Positions 27,140 through 35,425 of a stretch of DNA of 64,000 nucleotides are shown here, one piece after another. This stretch comes from Pseudomonadota bacterium (GTDB lineage Bacteria; Pseudomonadota; Gammaproteobacteria; Burkholderiales; SG8-39), in the NCBI GenBank assembly GCA_021811085.1, contig JAJZPQ010000016.1:1-64000 (forward strand). The letters run 5' to 3'. The first letter of the stretch is position 1. The number at the start of each line of letters is the position of its first letter. The notes below the pieces were generated by a model. That model ran no database searches, was not told where the DNA came from, and saw only the letters and a list, made by a program, of their open reading frames with translations. The position numbers were made by a program, and so were the translations under genes.

Positions 27140-27928
27140 ATGGCGCAAGAACTGCTGGAGAGCGTGAGCGATCGCGTGGCGACGCTGACGCTCAATCGTC
27201 CCGACCGGCTCAACGCGCTCTCCGCACCCATGCTGGAGGGCCTGCTCGAGGCGCTGCCGCGGCTCGCCGCCGATGCGCAAGTCGCCGTCGTGGTGCTGAC
27301 CGGCGCCGGCCGCGGTTTCTGTGCCGGCGGCGACGTCAAGAGCATGGCCGAAGGCAGCAGCCAACTGGGCATGGACGACGCGGTGCAGCGCCTGCGCGGC
27401 AGAATGGAAGTCTCGCGCCTGCTGCACACGATTCCGAAACCGACCATCGCCATGGTGAATGGACCCGCCGCGGGAGCCGGGCTCGCGATGGCGCTCGCCT
27501 GCGACCTGCGCGTCGCCTCGGAGTCGGCGCGCTTGATCACCGCTTTTGCCAAGGTGGGTTTTTCCGGCGACTTCGGCGGCAGCTATTTCCTGTCGCAGCT
27601 GGTCGGCAGCGGCAAGGCGCGCGAATTGTATTATCTGGGCGAGCCGCTGGATGCCGCCCAGGCGCTCGCTCTGGGCCTGCTCAATACGGTGGTGCCCGAT
27701 GCCGAGCTGCTCGACGCGACCACGGCGCTGGCGCAACGCCTGGCCCGGGGACCGGGTGTCGCGCTGGGCCTGATGAAACAGAACTTCAATGCCGCCGAAA
27801 CCGGCACGCTAGCCGAACTTCTGGATCTGGAAGCCTTGCACCAGATCCAGACCGCCAGAACCGAGGATCATGCGGAGGCGGCGCGCGCCTTTGTCGAAAA
27901 ACGCCCGCCGCTGTTCAAGGGGCGCTGA
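27140..27928 (+). CDS. Enoyl-CoA hydratase/isomerase family protein (PaaG-like)
   Basis: This 262-residue crotonase-fold protein has two oxyanion-hole segments, GFCAGGDVKSM near residue 62 and GPAAGAGLAMALACDL near 110. The position of the second catalytic Glu of hydratases is Asp in GFSGDFGGSYFL, as in PaaG-type isomerases, which suggests isomerase or epoxide/oxepin chemistry more than simple hydration. A GAAGGAG sequence precedes ATG 27140. It is convergent with the CoA-transferase gene and near the acyl-CoA dehydrogenase cluster. Confidence 0.85.
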   Translation: MAQELLESVSDRVATLTLNRPDRLNALSAPMLEGLLEALPRLAADAQVAVVVLTGAGRGFCAGGDVKSMAEGSSQLGMDDAVQRLRGRMEVSRLLHTIPKPTIAMVNGPAAGAGLAMALACDLRVASESARLITAFAKVGFSGDFGGSYFLSQLVGSGKARELYYLGEPLDAAQALALGLLNTVVPDAELLDATTALAQRLARGPGVALGLMKQNFNAAETGTLAELLDLEALHQIQTARTEDHAEAARAFVEKRPPLFKGR

Positions 27929-27957
27929 GCGCAGCGATCGCGCCCCGCATGCCGGCG

Positions 27958-29196
27958 TCAGTCCGGCAGCGCGCTCTGCAATACGACGCGGCGCGCCTCG
28001 AGCGCCGCGATTTCCTGCTCGGCGTAGCCTGCCTCGCCCAGAATTTCGCGCGTATGCTGCCCGAGCAAAGGCGCCTGCCTGCGCACCGTAGCCGGGCTCG
28101 CGCTGAAGCGCGTAGGCGGGTTCAGATAGCGGATCGGCCCTTCGCTCGCGTGCTCGGCGCACTGGATCAGACCCACCGCCTGCAGCTGCGGATGCTGCGG
28201 CAGTTCGTCCAGCGCATAGATCGGCGTCGCCGGTATATCCAAGGCAGCGCAGATCTGCATCCACTCGGCGGTGCTGCGCTGCCGCGTTATCTCCGCCATG
28301 TCGCGGTACATCGCAGCCACGTTCGCGTTGCGTGCGTGCCTGTCGCGCACATTGTGCTTCTGCGCCAGGTCGGCGCGGCCCGCGCTGTCGAAAAAAGCGG
28401 TCCAGTGCTGGCCGGTATAAGGCAGCATCGCGATGTAACCGTCCTTGGTCGGCGCCGGCCTGCGTCCGCCTTCGAGCAGGCGCGCGTAGCCGGCCTTGCC
28501 CTGCGCCGGTTCGAACGTGAGTCCGCCCAGATGCTCCGCGAGCATGAATGCAACCATGGTCTCGAACATCGGCACCTCGACATACTGGCCGCGGCCGCTG
28601 CGCTCCCGATGGAACAGCGCAGCCAGCACCGCATTCACCAGCGCCATCCCGGTGGTCTTGTCCGCAATCAGGCTGGGCGCATAATCCGGCTGCCCGCGGC
28701 CGATCGCGTTCAGACTGGCGAGGCCGCAGGCCGCTTGAATGATGTCGTCGAATGCGGGCTTGTCCTTGTCGGGACCGTTCTGGCCGAAGCCGGTCGCCGC
28801 GCAATAGACGATATCCGGCTTGAGTCCGGCCACCGCGCCGTAGCCGAATCCCAGGCGCTCGATCGCGGCCACGCGCATGTTATGCACCAGCACGTCCGCG
28901 CCCAGCACCAGGCGGCGCAAGACTTCCCTGCCCTCGGCCGATTTGAGATCGAGCGCGAGCGAGCGCTTGTTGCGGTTCAGCGCCAGCGAAATCGACCCCA
29001 TGCCCGGATGCCGGGATACGCCGCTGGAGCGGACCAGATCGCCCTCGAGGTTCTCGACCTTGATGATGTCGGCGCCGTAATCGCCCAGTATCTGCGTCGC
29101 CAGCGGGCCCAGCACCACCGAGGTCAGATCGAGCACGCGCACGCCCGCGAGCGGACCGGGCGCCGCCGCTGGCGCAACGGATTCGGGCGCGCTCAT
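27958..29196 (-). CDS. CaiB/BaiF-type CoA-transferase (family III)
   Basis: This 412-residue protein has the family III hallmarks: GVRVLDLTSVVLGP near residue 18, DYGADIIKVE, NRNKRSLALDLKS near 74 and the catalytic Asp150 in FDDIIQAACGLA. Such enzymes transfer CoA between acids, for example activating a carboxylic acid with succinyl-CoA. Its ATG 29196 overlaps the acyl-CoA dehydrogenase stop by four bases (ATGA), placing it third in a coupled leftward operon that would activate and then desaturate an acyl substrate. Confidence 0.9.
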   Translation of the reverse strand: MSAPESVAPAAAPGPLAGVRVLDLTSVVLGPLATQILGDYGADIIKVENLEGDLVRSSGVSRHPGMGSISLALNRNKRSLALDLKSAEGREVLRRLVLGADVLVHNMRVAAIERLGFGYGAVAGLKPDIVYCAATGFGQNGPDKDKPAFDDIIQAACGLASLNAIGRGQPDYAPSLIADKTTGMALVNAVLAALFHRERSGRGQYVEVPMFETMVAFMLAEHLGGLTFEPAQGKAGYARLLEGGRRPAPTKDGYIAMLPYTGQHWTAFFDSAGRADLAQKHNVRDRHARNANVAAMYRDMAEITRQRSTAEWMQICAALDIPATPIYALDELPQHPQLQAVGLIQCAEHASEGPIRYLNPPTRFSASPATVRRQAPLLGQHTREILGEAGYAEQEIAALEARRVVLQSALPD

Positions 29197-30245
29197 AGCC
29201 GGCTCAGCATCGGCCACAGCGCATCTGCGCCCTGCGCCGCAATGCTGCGGCCGAGGCGGCTCTGCCAATGGGTTTCGTTGCCGAACTCGTCGCGCCAGGA
29301 CCACAGCCGGCGCGTGCTGTAATGTAGGTTGTGCTCGCGCGTGTAGCCCATCGCGCCGTGCACCTGATGCGCGATTTCAGCCCCCTTGCCGGCCGCCTCC
29401 CCGGTGCGCGACTTGGCCACTGCGACCGCAAACTCGTCCGGCGCCGCGACCGAGGACTCGACCGCAGCGTCCGCCGCGGCGCTCGCGGCCGCCACCTGCC
29501 CCGCCAGCTGCGCCAGCATATGTTGTATCGCCTGGAATTTTGCTATCGGGCGGCCGAATTGGACGCGCTCGTTCGCATACTGCAGGGAATATTCGAGCGT
29601 ACGCTCCAGCGCGCCGGCCATCTGCACGCTGCGCGCGAGCGCGCCCTCCGCATACAGGCGCGCAGCCGCATGCGCGAGCGGTGCGCAGGCCAAGAGCGGC
29701 GCGGCAGCGAACTCGAGCAGCGTGCGCGGCTCGCCTGCGAGGTTTTTTTCCACGCCGCGCGCGGCGCCCGCAGTCGCAACCAGGCCGAGCACCGCCTTGC
29801 CTCCGAGTTCGCCCGCCACCACCGCATGTGTGCACACATGGCCCCAGGGCACGCGTTGCGCCCTGCCCGACAGCAGCACGCCTGTCGCAGACTGCATGAA
29901 ATCGAAGCGGTCATGCGCATGCACCGGCGCCAGCGTCAATGCGCCTTGCGGCACCGCTATCCCCGCAGCCGCGAGCAGCCGCCCCGCCACTAGGGTCTCC
30001 GCCAGCGGCAACGGCGCCGCGTGGTAGGCGCTGCGGCGCAGTGCGAACATCGCGTCCTCGAAATCCAGTCCCGGACCGCCTGCGTCTTCCGGCAGCACCG
30101 CCCGATCCAGCCCCACCTCTTCCAGCGCAGCCCACAAGGCGGCCGGCCACGCGCCTGCTTCGGCGGATGCGCGCACGGTTTTCGGGCAATGTTCGTCGAA
30201 GATGCGGTCGACGGTCTTCAGCAAATCATTGCGCATTGCGCTCAT
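29193..30245 (-). CDS. Acyl-CoA dehydrogenase, short subunit-like
   Basis: This 350-residue acyl-CoA dehydrogenase-family protein is shorter than the usual 380 residues. The C-terminal helical domain is recognisable (ERVQFGRPIAKFQAIQHMLA, then HQVHGAMGYTREHNL), but the central beta domain is divergent and lacks the usual substrate-loop motifs. Pairing with the full-length dehydrogenase immediately upstream, with four-base overlap, resembles the ChsE1/ChsE2- and FadE28/29-type heteromeric enzymes of steroid side-chain and related degradation. Confidence 0.87.
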   Translation of the reverse strand: MSAMRNDLLKTVDRIFDEHCPKTVRASAEAGAWPAALWAALEEVGLDRAVLPEDAGGPGLDFEDAMFALRRSAYHAAPLPLAETLVAGRLLAAAGIAVPQGALTLAPVHAHDRFDFMQSATGVLLSGRAQRVPWGHVCTHAVVAGELGGKAVLGLVATAGAARGVEKNLAGEPRTLLEFAAAPLLACAPLAHAAARLYAEGALARSVQMAGALERTLEYSLQYANERVQFGRPIAKFQAIQHMLAQLAGQVAAASAAADAAVESSVAAPDEFAVAVAKSRTGEAAGKGAEIAHQVHGAMGYTREHNLHYSTRRLWSWRDEFGNETHWQSRLGRSIAAQGADALWPMLSRL

Positions 30246-31390
30246 CGCAGCCCCAAGCCGCGCGCGATCATGCCGCGCAGTATTTCGCGCGTGCCGCCGC
30301 GTATGGTGAAGCCGGGCGCGCGCAGGATGGTCATGCCCAGCAGTTCCGCATAGCTCGTTCCCTCGCCCAGCGTCGGCTCGGTCGCGAGCAGATGACGGAA
30401 GGTCTCGGGAATTTCGCGCTCGAATGCGGTGCCGATGTCCTTCACCAGTGCCGCCTCCACCGCCGGCTGCTCGCCGCGCTCGAGCATGCCCGCAACCGAA
30501 ATCGACATGCGGCGCAAGGTCGCGAGATGCGCGACCAAGCGGCCGATCTCGTTGGCCGCGCGCGCGTCGGGCTCGGTTCCCACGGCGCGGATGGATTCGA
30601 TCAGCAGCTGGTAGGTGCTGAGGAAGCGGTCCGGCCCGGAGCGCTCGAACGCGAGTTCGCCGGTCACCAGTTTCCAGCCCATGCCGGGCTCCCCCATGAC
30701 CATGTCGTCGGGAACGAAATAGCCGTCGAACACCACTTCGTTGAAATCATGCCCGCCGTACAGATTGTAGATCGGGCGCACGCTCACGCCGGGCTGCGCC
30801 AGATCGACGATGAACTGCGTCATGCCGGCGTGGCGGTCCTCCTCCTTCGGTGCAGTGCGCGCCAGCGCGATCAGATAGTGGGTCTGATGCGCGCCGCTGG
30901 TCCAGACCTTGGTGCCGCTGATGCTCCAGCCGCCGTCGACCTTGCTCGCGCGCGTGCGCACCGCCGCCAGGTCGGAGCCGGAGTCGGGCTCGCTCATGCC
31001 GATGCTGAAAAAACACTCCCCCGCGGCGATCTTCGGCAGGATCGTGCGCTTCGCGCGCTCGCTGCCGTAGCGCAGGATCTGATTGCCGCTTTGCCTGTCG
31101 GCGATCCAATGCGCGCCTACCGGCGCGCCGCCGGCGAGCATTTCCTCGGTCACGACATAGCGCTCCAGCGCCGAGCGCTCGTGCCCGCCGTACTGCTTCG
31201 GCCAGCGCATGCCGATATAGCCGCGCGCGCCGCATTTGCGGCTGAAATCCGCATCGAAGGACGACCATGAATTGCGGCTGGGCGTGAACGCCCCTTGCGC
31301 CACCTCCTGCGCGATGAAGGCGCGCACTTCGCCGCGCAGCGCCTGCGCCGCTTCCGGCATAGGCACCGGATCGAATCTGAACTCGTGCAT
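30242..31390 (-). CDS. Acyl-CoA dehydrogenase
   Basis: This 382-residue FAD enzyme performs alpha,beta-dehydrogenation of an acyl-CoA. It has the N-terminal helical domain (RWPKQYGGHERS), the FAD-binding loop SIGMSEPDSGSDLAAVRTRA, WTSGAH in the beta domain, a likely catalytic Glu in ELAFERSGPDRF and RGGTREILRGMIARGLGL at the end. It heads the leftward operon with the short dehydrogenase and the CoA-transferase. It diverges from the crotonase at 31532. The substrate is unknown, probably a branched, alicyclic or side-chain acyl-CoA. Confidence 0.92.
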   Translation of the reverse strand: MHEFRFDPVPMPEAAQALRGEVRAFIAQEVAQGAFTPSRNSWSSFDADFSRKCGARGYIGMRWPKQYGGHERSALERYVVTEEMLAGGAPVGAHWIADRQSGNQILRYGSERAKRTILPKIAAGECFFSIGMSEPDSGSDLAAVRTRASKVDGGWSISGTKVWTSGAHQTHYLIALARTAPKEEDRHAGMTQFIVDLAQPGVSVRPIYNLYGGHDFNEVVFDGYFVPDDMVMGEPGMGWKLVTGELAFERSGPDRFLSTYQLLIESIRAVGTEPDARAANEIGRLVAHLATLRRMSISVAGMLERGEQPAVEAALVKDIGTAFEREIPETFRHLLATEPTLGEGTSYAELLGMTILRAPGFTIRGGTREILRGMIARGLGLR

Positions 31391-31531
31391 GTTTCCCCCA
31401 ATATACGGCCTGCGCCCGGCCGCCCATACTGCAGGCGGTCAATATAGCCGAGACGCTGCCGGCGCGCAAAAGGTAGAATCCCCCGCGCGCACTTCGCGCC
31501 AGCCGGCCCTACCCAGAAAGGAAACCGAAGC

Positions 31532-32335
31532 ATGAGCCATAGCCACCCGGTGCTGTATGAACAGCATGGCGGCGTCGTCGTCCTGACGCTGAACGAACCC
31601 ACGACGCGCAATGCCATTTCGCCGGCGATCGTGCGCGCGCTGGTGGAATACACCGAGCGCATCAATGCCGACCTGAGCGTAGGCTGTGTCATCCTGACCG
31701 GCGCCGGCAAAGGATTTTCCTCGGGCGGCAACGTCAAGCAGATGAAAGAGCGCACCGGCCTGTTCGGCGGCAGCCCGGCCGATATCCGCCGCAGCTATCA
31801 GCAGGGCATACAGCGCATTCCTCTGGCGATGTACGGACTCGAAGCGCCGTCGATCGCCGCGGTCAACGGCGCCGCGGTCGGCGCCGGCTGCGACCTTGCG
31901 TCCATGTGCGACATACGCATCGCGGCGCGCAGCGCCACATTTGCCGAGAGCTTCCTGCGCGTAGGTCTGGTTTCGGGCGACGGCGGCGCCTGGTTCCTGC
32001 CGCGCGCCGTCGGCATGTCCAAAGCCTGCGAGATGACGTTCACCGGCGATTTCGTCGACGCCGAGGAAGCGCTGCGCATCGGCCTGGTATCCAAGGTGGT
32101 CGACGACGACCAGCTCATGGACGCCGCGATGGCGCTCGCGCGCCGCATCGCCGCACAGCCGGTGCATTCGCTGCGACTGACCAAGCGCCTGCTGCGCGAT
32201 TCGCAGCAGATGGGTCTGGCTACGGCGCTCGAAATGGCCTCCGCGATGCAGGCGCTGGCGCAGCACACCAAGGATCAGCACGAAGCGGTACTCGCGTTTT
32301 CGGAAAAACGCGAACCGAAATTCGAGCGACGTTAG
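31532..32335 (+). CDS. Enoyl-CoA hydratase/isomerase family protein
   Basis: This 267-residue crotonase has oxyanion-hole segments GFSSGGNVKQM near residue 67 and GAAVGAGCDLASMCDIRIA near 113. As in the gene at 27140, the second catalytic position is Asp (GLVSGDGGAWFLPR), matching PaaG-like members. The N-terminus (MSHSHPVLYEQHGGVVVLTLNEP) is normal. It is divergent from the acyl-CoA dehydrogenase operon across a 141-base gap and is followed at 23 bases by the alcohol dehydrogenase, so these two probably form an operon. Confidence 0.88.
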   Translation: MSHSHPVLYEQHGGVVVLTLNEPTTRNAISPAIVRALVEYTERINADLSVGCVILTGAGKGFSSGGNVKQMKERTGLFGGSPADIRRSYQQGIQRIPLAMYGLEAPSIAAVNGAAVGAGCDLASMCDIRIAARSATFAESFLRVGLVSGDGGAWFLPRAVGMSKACEMTFTGDFVDAEEALRIGLVSKVVDDDQLMDAAMALARRIAAQPVHSLRLTKRLLRDSQQMGLATALEMASAMQALAQHTKDQHEAVLAFSEKREPKFERR

Positions 32336-32358
32336 CCGAATTCCGCGAGGAACCGGCC

Positions 32359-33528
32359 ATGCAAAGCGGCATCTACAGCTATCCCGGCACCAGCCGCATC
32401 GTCTACGGCACGCATTTCGACGCCGCGCTCAAGCGCGAGCTCGAACTCACGCGCGAGCGCCGCGTCTATGTGCTGGCGAGCGGCACGCTCGCGCGCAGCA
32501 CCGACGTCGTCGAGCGCCTGCGTGCAGCGCTGGGCGAGCGCTGCGCCGGCGTCTGCAGCAGCATCGGCGCGCATACGCCGCGCAGCGACGTGGTGGCGGC
32601 CGCGAACGCAGCGCGTGCAGCCGAGGCCGACTTGCTGCTCAGCGTTGGCGGAGGCTCGGTCACCGACGCCGCGAAGATGGTGGCGATTTGTCTGGGCAAC
32701 GGCATCACCGATCCGGCCGCGCTCGATGCCTATCACGTCAGGGTACAGGCGGACGGCAGTACCGAGCGGCCGAGTTTCAAGCCGCCGTCCCTGGCCTCGG
32801 TCATCGTCCCGACCACGCTCTCCGCGGGCGAATTCTCCGCCATGGCCGGCTGCACCGACAACCTGCGCAATGTGAAGCACATGTATTTCCACGCGCAGGC
32901 GATACCGCGCACGGTGATCCTCGATCCGGCCGTGACCGTGCATACGCCGCAATGGCTGTGGCTGTCCACCGGGGTGCGTGCGGTCGACCACGCGGTCGAG
33001 GACCTGTGCTCGGTCAGCAGCACGCCGTTCTCCGACGGGACATCATTTCATGCGCTGCGCCTGCTCGGGCGCGGCCTGCGCGCGGTCAAGGCGCATCCGG
33101 ACGATGTGGCAGCCCGGCTCGATTGCCAGCTCGGCGCGTGGATGTCGATGATAGGCAGCGCCGCCGGCGTAACCAAGGGCGCGAGTCACGGCATCGGCCA
33201 TGTGCTCGGCGGCACCGCGAACGTGCCGCACGGCTACACCTCCTGCGTCATGCTGCCGCATGTGCTGCGCTTCAATTTCGCGGTGAACACCGAACGGCAG
33301 GCGCGCGTGAGCGAAGCGCTGGGCCGGCCGGGGGTGCCTGCAGCCGAGGTGCTGGCCGAACTGATCGCCGATCTGGGCCTGCCGCGCACGCTGCGCGACG
33401 TCGGTGTAGCGGCCGAACTGCTCGACCGCATCGCTGCGGAGTCCATGCACGACCGCTGGATCCACACCAATCCGCGCAAGATCGACGGCCCGGCGGTGGT
33501 GCGCGAACTACTCGACGCGGCTTGGTAA
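32359..33528 (+). CDS. Iron-type alcohol dehydrogenase, maleylacetate reductase-like
   Basis: This 389-residue protein has the Fe-ADH fold. NAD(P) is bound by LLSVGGGSVTDAAKMVA near residue 93. The metal-binding region includes GVRAVDHAVEDL near 213 and the GASHGIGHVLGGTANVPHGYTSCVMLPHVL block near 275, close to maleylacetate reductases (which read HHGLCHVLGGxFxLPHAETHTVxLPH). It reduces or oxidises a carbonyl/alcohol on a carboxylic acid or CoA pathway intermediate. The context with a crotonase suggests ring-cleavage or side-chain degradation. Confidence 0.87.
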   Translation: MQSGIYSYPGTSRIVYGTHFDAALKRELELTRERRVYVLASGTLARSTDVVERLRAALGERCAGVCSSIGAHTPRSDVVAAANAARAAEADLLLSVGGGSVTDAAKMVAICLGNGITDPAALDAYHVRVQADGSTERPSFKPPSLASVIVPTTLSAGEFSAMAGCTDNLRNVKHMYFHAQAIPRTVILDPAVTVHTPQWLWLSTGVRAVDHAVEDLCSVSSTPFSDGTSFHALRLLGRGLRAVKAHPDDVAARLDCQLGAWMSMIGSAAGVTKGASHGIGHVLGGTANVPHGYTSCVMLPHVLRFNFAVNTERQARVSEALGRPGVPAAEVLAELIADLGLPRTLRDVGVAAELLDRIAAESMHDRWIHTNPRKIDGPAVVRELLDAAW

Positions 33529-33556
33529 CAGCACGGATTGCGCGCAGGCGCGATTC

Positions 33557-34291
33557 TTATCCGGCCGCTTTCTGGTACAGGCAGTAAAGCAGGGCGCGCC
33601 CGTCGTCATCGAGTTCGGGCGCTTGCTGCTGCGGCAGGTAGTGCAGTTTGAACGCGCGCAGCGCCGCGGCATAGTCTTCGGTGTCGTAACCGAGCGCGCG
33701 CAATTCCTGCGCCGGATCGATGGGCAGCGGCGGCGGCGCAAACGGCGGATCGCACCACAGGCCGTAGCCGTTATCGGCCAGCGTCTTCCACGGAAAATAG
33801 CGGCTGGGATCGACTTTTCGCCCGGGTGCAACATCGGCGTGTCCGAGGAAATTCGCGGCGGGGATATGATAGCGCGCCTCGATGTCCGCCAGCAGGCGCA
33901 GCAGGGCTGCAATCTGGGCCTCGGGGAACGGTTCGTTGCCGTTGTTGTCTAGCTCTATGCCCAGGGAAGCCGAATTGAGGTCCGTATCCGTGCCCCATTT
34001 CGAGGCGCCCGCGTGCCAGGCGCGCGCGCGTTCGTCGACCAGCTGGATGATGCGGCCGTCGCGCCCGATCAGATAATGCGCGCTCGCCTCGCGCAGCGGA
34101 TTCGTGAGCGAACGCAGCGCTTGCGCGACGCTGTCGTCGCTGGTGTGATGCAAAATGACGAAATTGGGTTTGCGCTCATTGAAGTTCGGCGACGGCTGCC
34201 ACTCGGTCGGAATGCCGGCGCGCTGCGGCAGCGGCGCACAGGCCGCCAGCGCGAGCAGGATGGCAACCGGAAAGGTCCGCGTCAGAGTCAT
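33557..34291 (-). CDS. N-acetylmuramoyl-L-alanine amidase, AmiD-like lipoprotein
   Basis: This 244-residue protein has a lipoprotein signal with lipobox LAAC (Cys18) and an Amidase_2 domain. Zinc ligands are predicted as His48 (VILHHTSDD), His151 and Asp161 (FLGHADVAPGRKVDPS); Glu113 lies in SLGIELDNNG. AmiD-type enzymes sit in the outer membrane facing the periplasm and cut the MurNAc-L-Ala amide of peptidoglycan or muropeptides, including anhydro forms. The C-terminal 60 residues form a small helical domain that may bind peptidoglycan. It is divergent from the DUF1330 gene. Confidence 0.9.
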   Translation of the reverse strand: MTLTRTFPVAILLALAACAPLPQRAGIPTEWQPSPNFNERKPNFVILHHTSDDSVAQALRSLTNPLREASAHYLIGRDGRIIQLVDERARAWHAGASKWGTDTDLNSASLGIELDNNGNEPFPEAQIAALLRLLADIEARYHIPAANFLGHADVAPGRKVDPSRYFPWKTLADNGYGLWCDPPFAPPPLPIDPAQELRALGYDTEDYAAALRAFKLHYLPQQQAPELDDDGRALLYCLYQKAAG

Positions 34292-34325
34292 AGCGCGCTG
34301 TATTTCATAGCCAAGTGGAAATTGT

Positions 34326-34346
34326 ACCGCCATGGCGGTTTACAAT
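34326..34346 (+). promoter_or_regulatory. 14-base palindrome next to a -10 element
   Basis: ACCGCCATGGCGGT (34326-34339) is a perfect palindrome followed directly by TACAAT (34341-34346), a -10-like box 28 bases before the DUF1330 start. It lies between the divergent amidase (start 34291) and DUF1330 genes and is a candidate operator. Confidence 0.4.
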
Positions 34347-34373
34347 AACGGTTAACGTCGAAGGGAGCGATCC

Positions 34374-34751
34374 ATGGCCGGACCGAAGGAAGCCAACGCG
34401 GAGTTGATTGCGAGCCTGCCCGATGCAGGCCCGGTGGTCATGGTGAATCTGCTGCGCCTGCGCGACCGCGCCGCCTACCGGCGCTACAGCGAGCTCGCCA
34501 TGCCCTTGATCAAGGCGCGCGGCGGCACGGTGCTGTGGGCGGGCAATGGCGAGGCGGTGGCCTTCGGCGACGCGCAGAGCGACCGCTGGGACTACGTGGT
34601 GCTGGTGCGCTATCCTTCGCGCGCGGCCTTCCTCGAGATGCTGCGCTCGAGCGAATACGCCGCGGCGAACGTCCAGCGCGAGCAGGCGGTCGAGCGGCAT
34701 GTGATTCTCGCCGCCGCCGAGACGTACTCGAAGATGCCGCAACCAAGCTGA
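34374..34751 (+). CDS. DUF1330-type ferredoxin-fold protein
   Basis: This 125-residue protein resembles DUF1330/dimeric alpha-beta barrel proteins: PVVMVNLLRLRDRAAYRRYSE at the start, RGGTVLWAGNGEAVAFGD in the middle and RWDYVVLVRYPSRAAFLEML near the end. These small proteins bind hydrophobic ligands or act as monooxygenase-like folds, but the function is not established. It ends 11 bases before the response-regulator gene and may be co-transcribed with the two-component system. Confidence 0.72.
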   Translation: MAGPKEANAELIASLPDAGPVVMVNLLRLRDRAAYRRYSELAMPLIKARGGTVLWAGNGEAVAFGDAQSDRWDYVVLVRYPSRAAFLEMLRSSEYAAANVQREQAVERHVILAAAETYSKMPQPS

Positions 34752-34762
34752 GACCGATCGCG

Positions 34763-35425
34763 ATGCGCCTGTTGCTAGTCGAAGACGACCCGATGATCGG
34801 CGAGAGCGTGCGCGCCGGCCTGCAGCAGGACGGTTTCGCGGTCGACTGGGTGCAGGACGGGCGCGCGGCCGAGCTTGCGCTCCAGACCAATGCCTACGAC
34901 ACGCTGTTGCTGGACCTGGGCTTGCCGCGCAAAGCGGGCCTCGACGTGCTCGCCGCGCTGCGCCGGCGCGGCGATTCCATACCGGTGCTGATCCTGACCG
35001 CACGCGATGCGGTCGCCGACCGGGTCAAGGGGCTGGATGCGGGCGCCGACGATTATCTGGTGAAGCCGTTCGACCTGGAGGAGCTGGCGGCGCGGGTGCG
35101 GGCGCTGCTGCGCAGAAAATCCGGCAGCGCCGATCCGGTGATTCAGGTCGGCGGGCTCATCCTCAATCCGGCGACGCACGAGGTGACGCTGGACGGAAGG
35201 CAGGTCTCGCTATCGGCGCGCGAGTTTGCGCTGATCCATGCGCTTGCCGCGCGCCCCGGCGTGGTGTATTCGCGCGCGCAGCTCGAGGAAAAGCTCTACG
35301 GCTGGGGGCAGGAAGTGGAAAGCAACACGGTGGAGGTATACGTGCATTCGCTGCGGCGCAAACTCGGCGCGAACGTCATCCAGAATGTGCGCGGCGTCGG
35401 CTACATGGTGCCGAAGCAGCCATGA
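34763..35425 (+). CDS. OmpR/PhoB-family response regulator (QseB/PmrA type)
   Basis: This 220-residue regulator has a receiver domain with acidic pocket E7-D8-D9, phosphoacceptor Asp51 (LLLDLGLPRKAGL) and VKPFDLEEL around the conserved Lys. A C-terminal winged-helix DNA-binding domain (about 125-220) ends with VYVHSLRRKLGANVIQNVRGVGYM. It closely matches QseB/PmrA/BasR proteins, which bind tandem TTAA half-sites. ATG 34763 is the natural start (MRLLLVEDD). Its stop overlaps the kinase start by four bases. Matching boxes occur at 36762 and 39288. Confidence 0.92.
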   Translation: MRLLLVEDDPMIGESVRAGLQQDGFAVDWVQDGRAAELALQTNAYDTLLLDLGLPRKAGLDVLAALRRRGDSIPVLILTARDAVADRVKGLDAGADDYLVKPFDLEELAARVRALLRRKSGSADPVIQVGGLILNPATHEVTLDGRQVSLSAREFALIHALAARPGVVYSRAQLEEKLYGWGQEVESNTVEVYVHSLRRKLGANVIQNVRGVGYMVPKQP

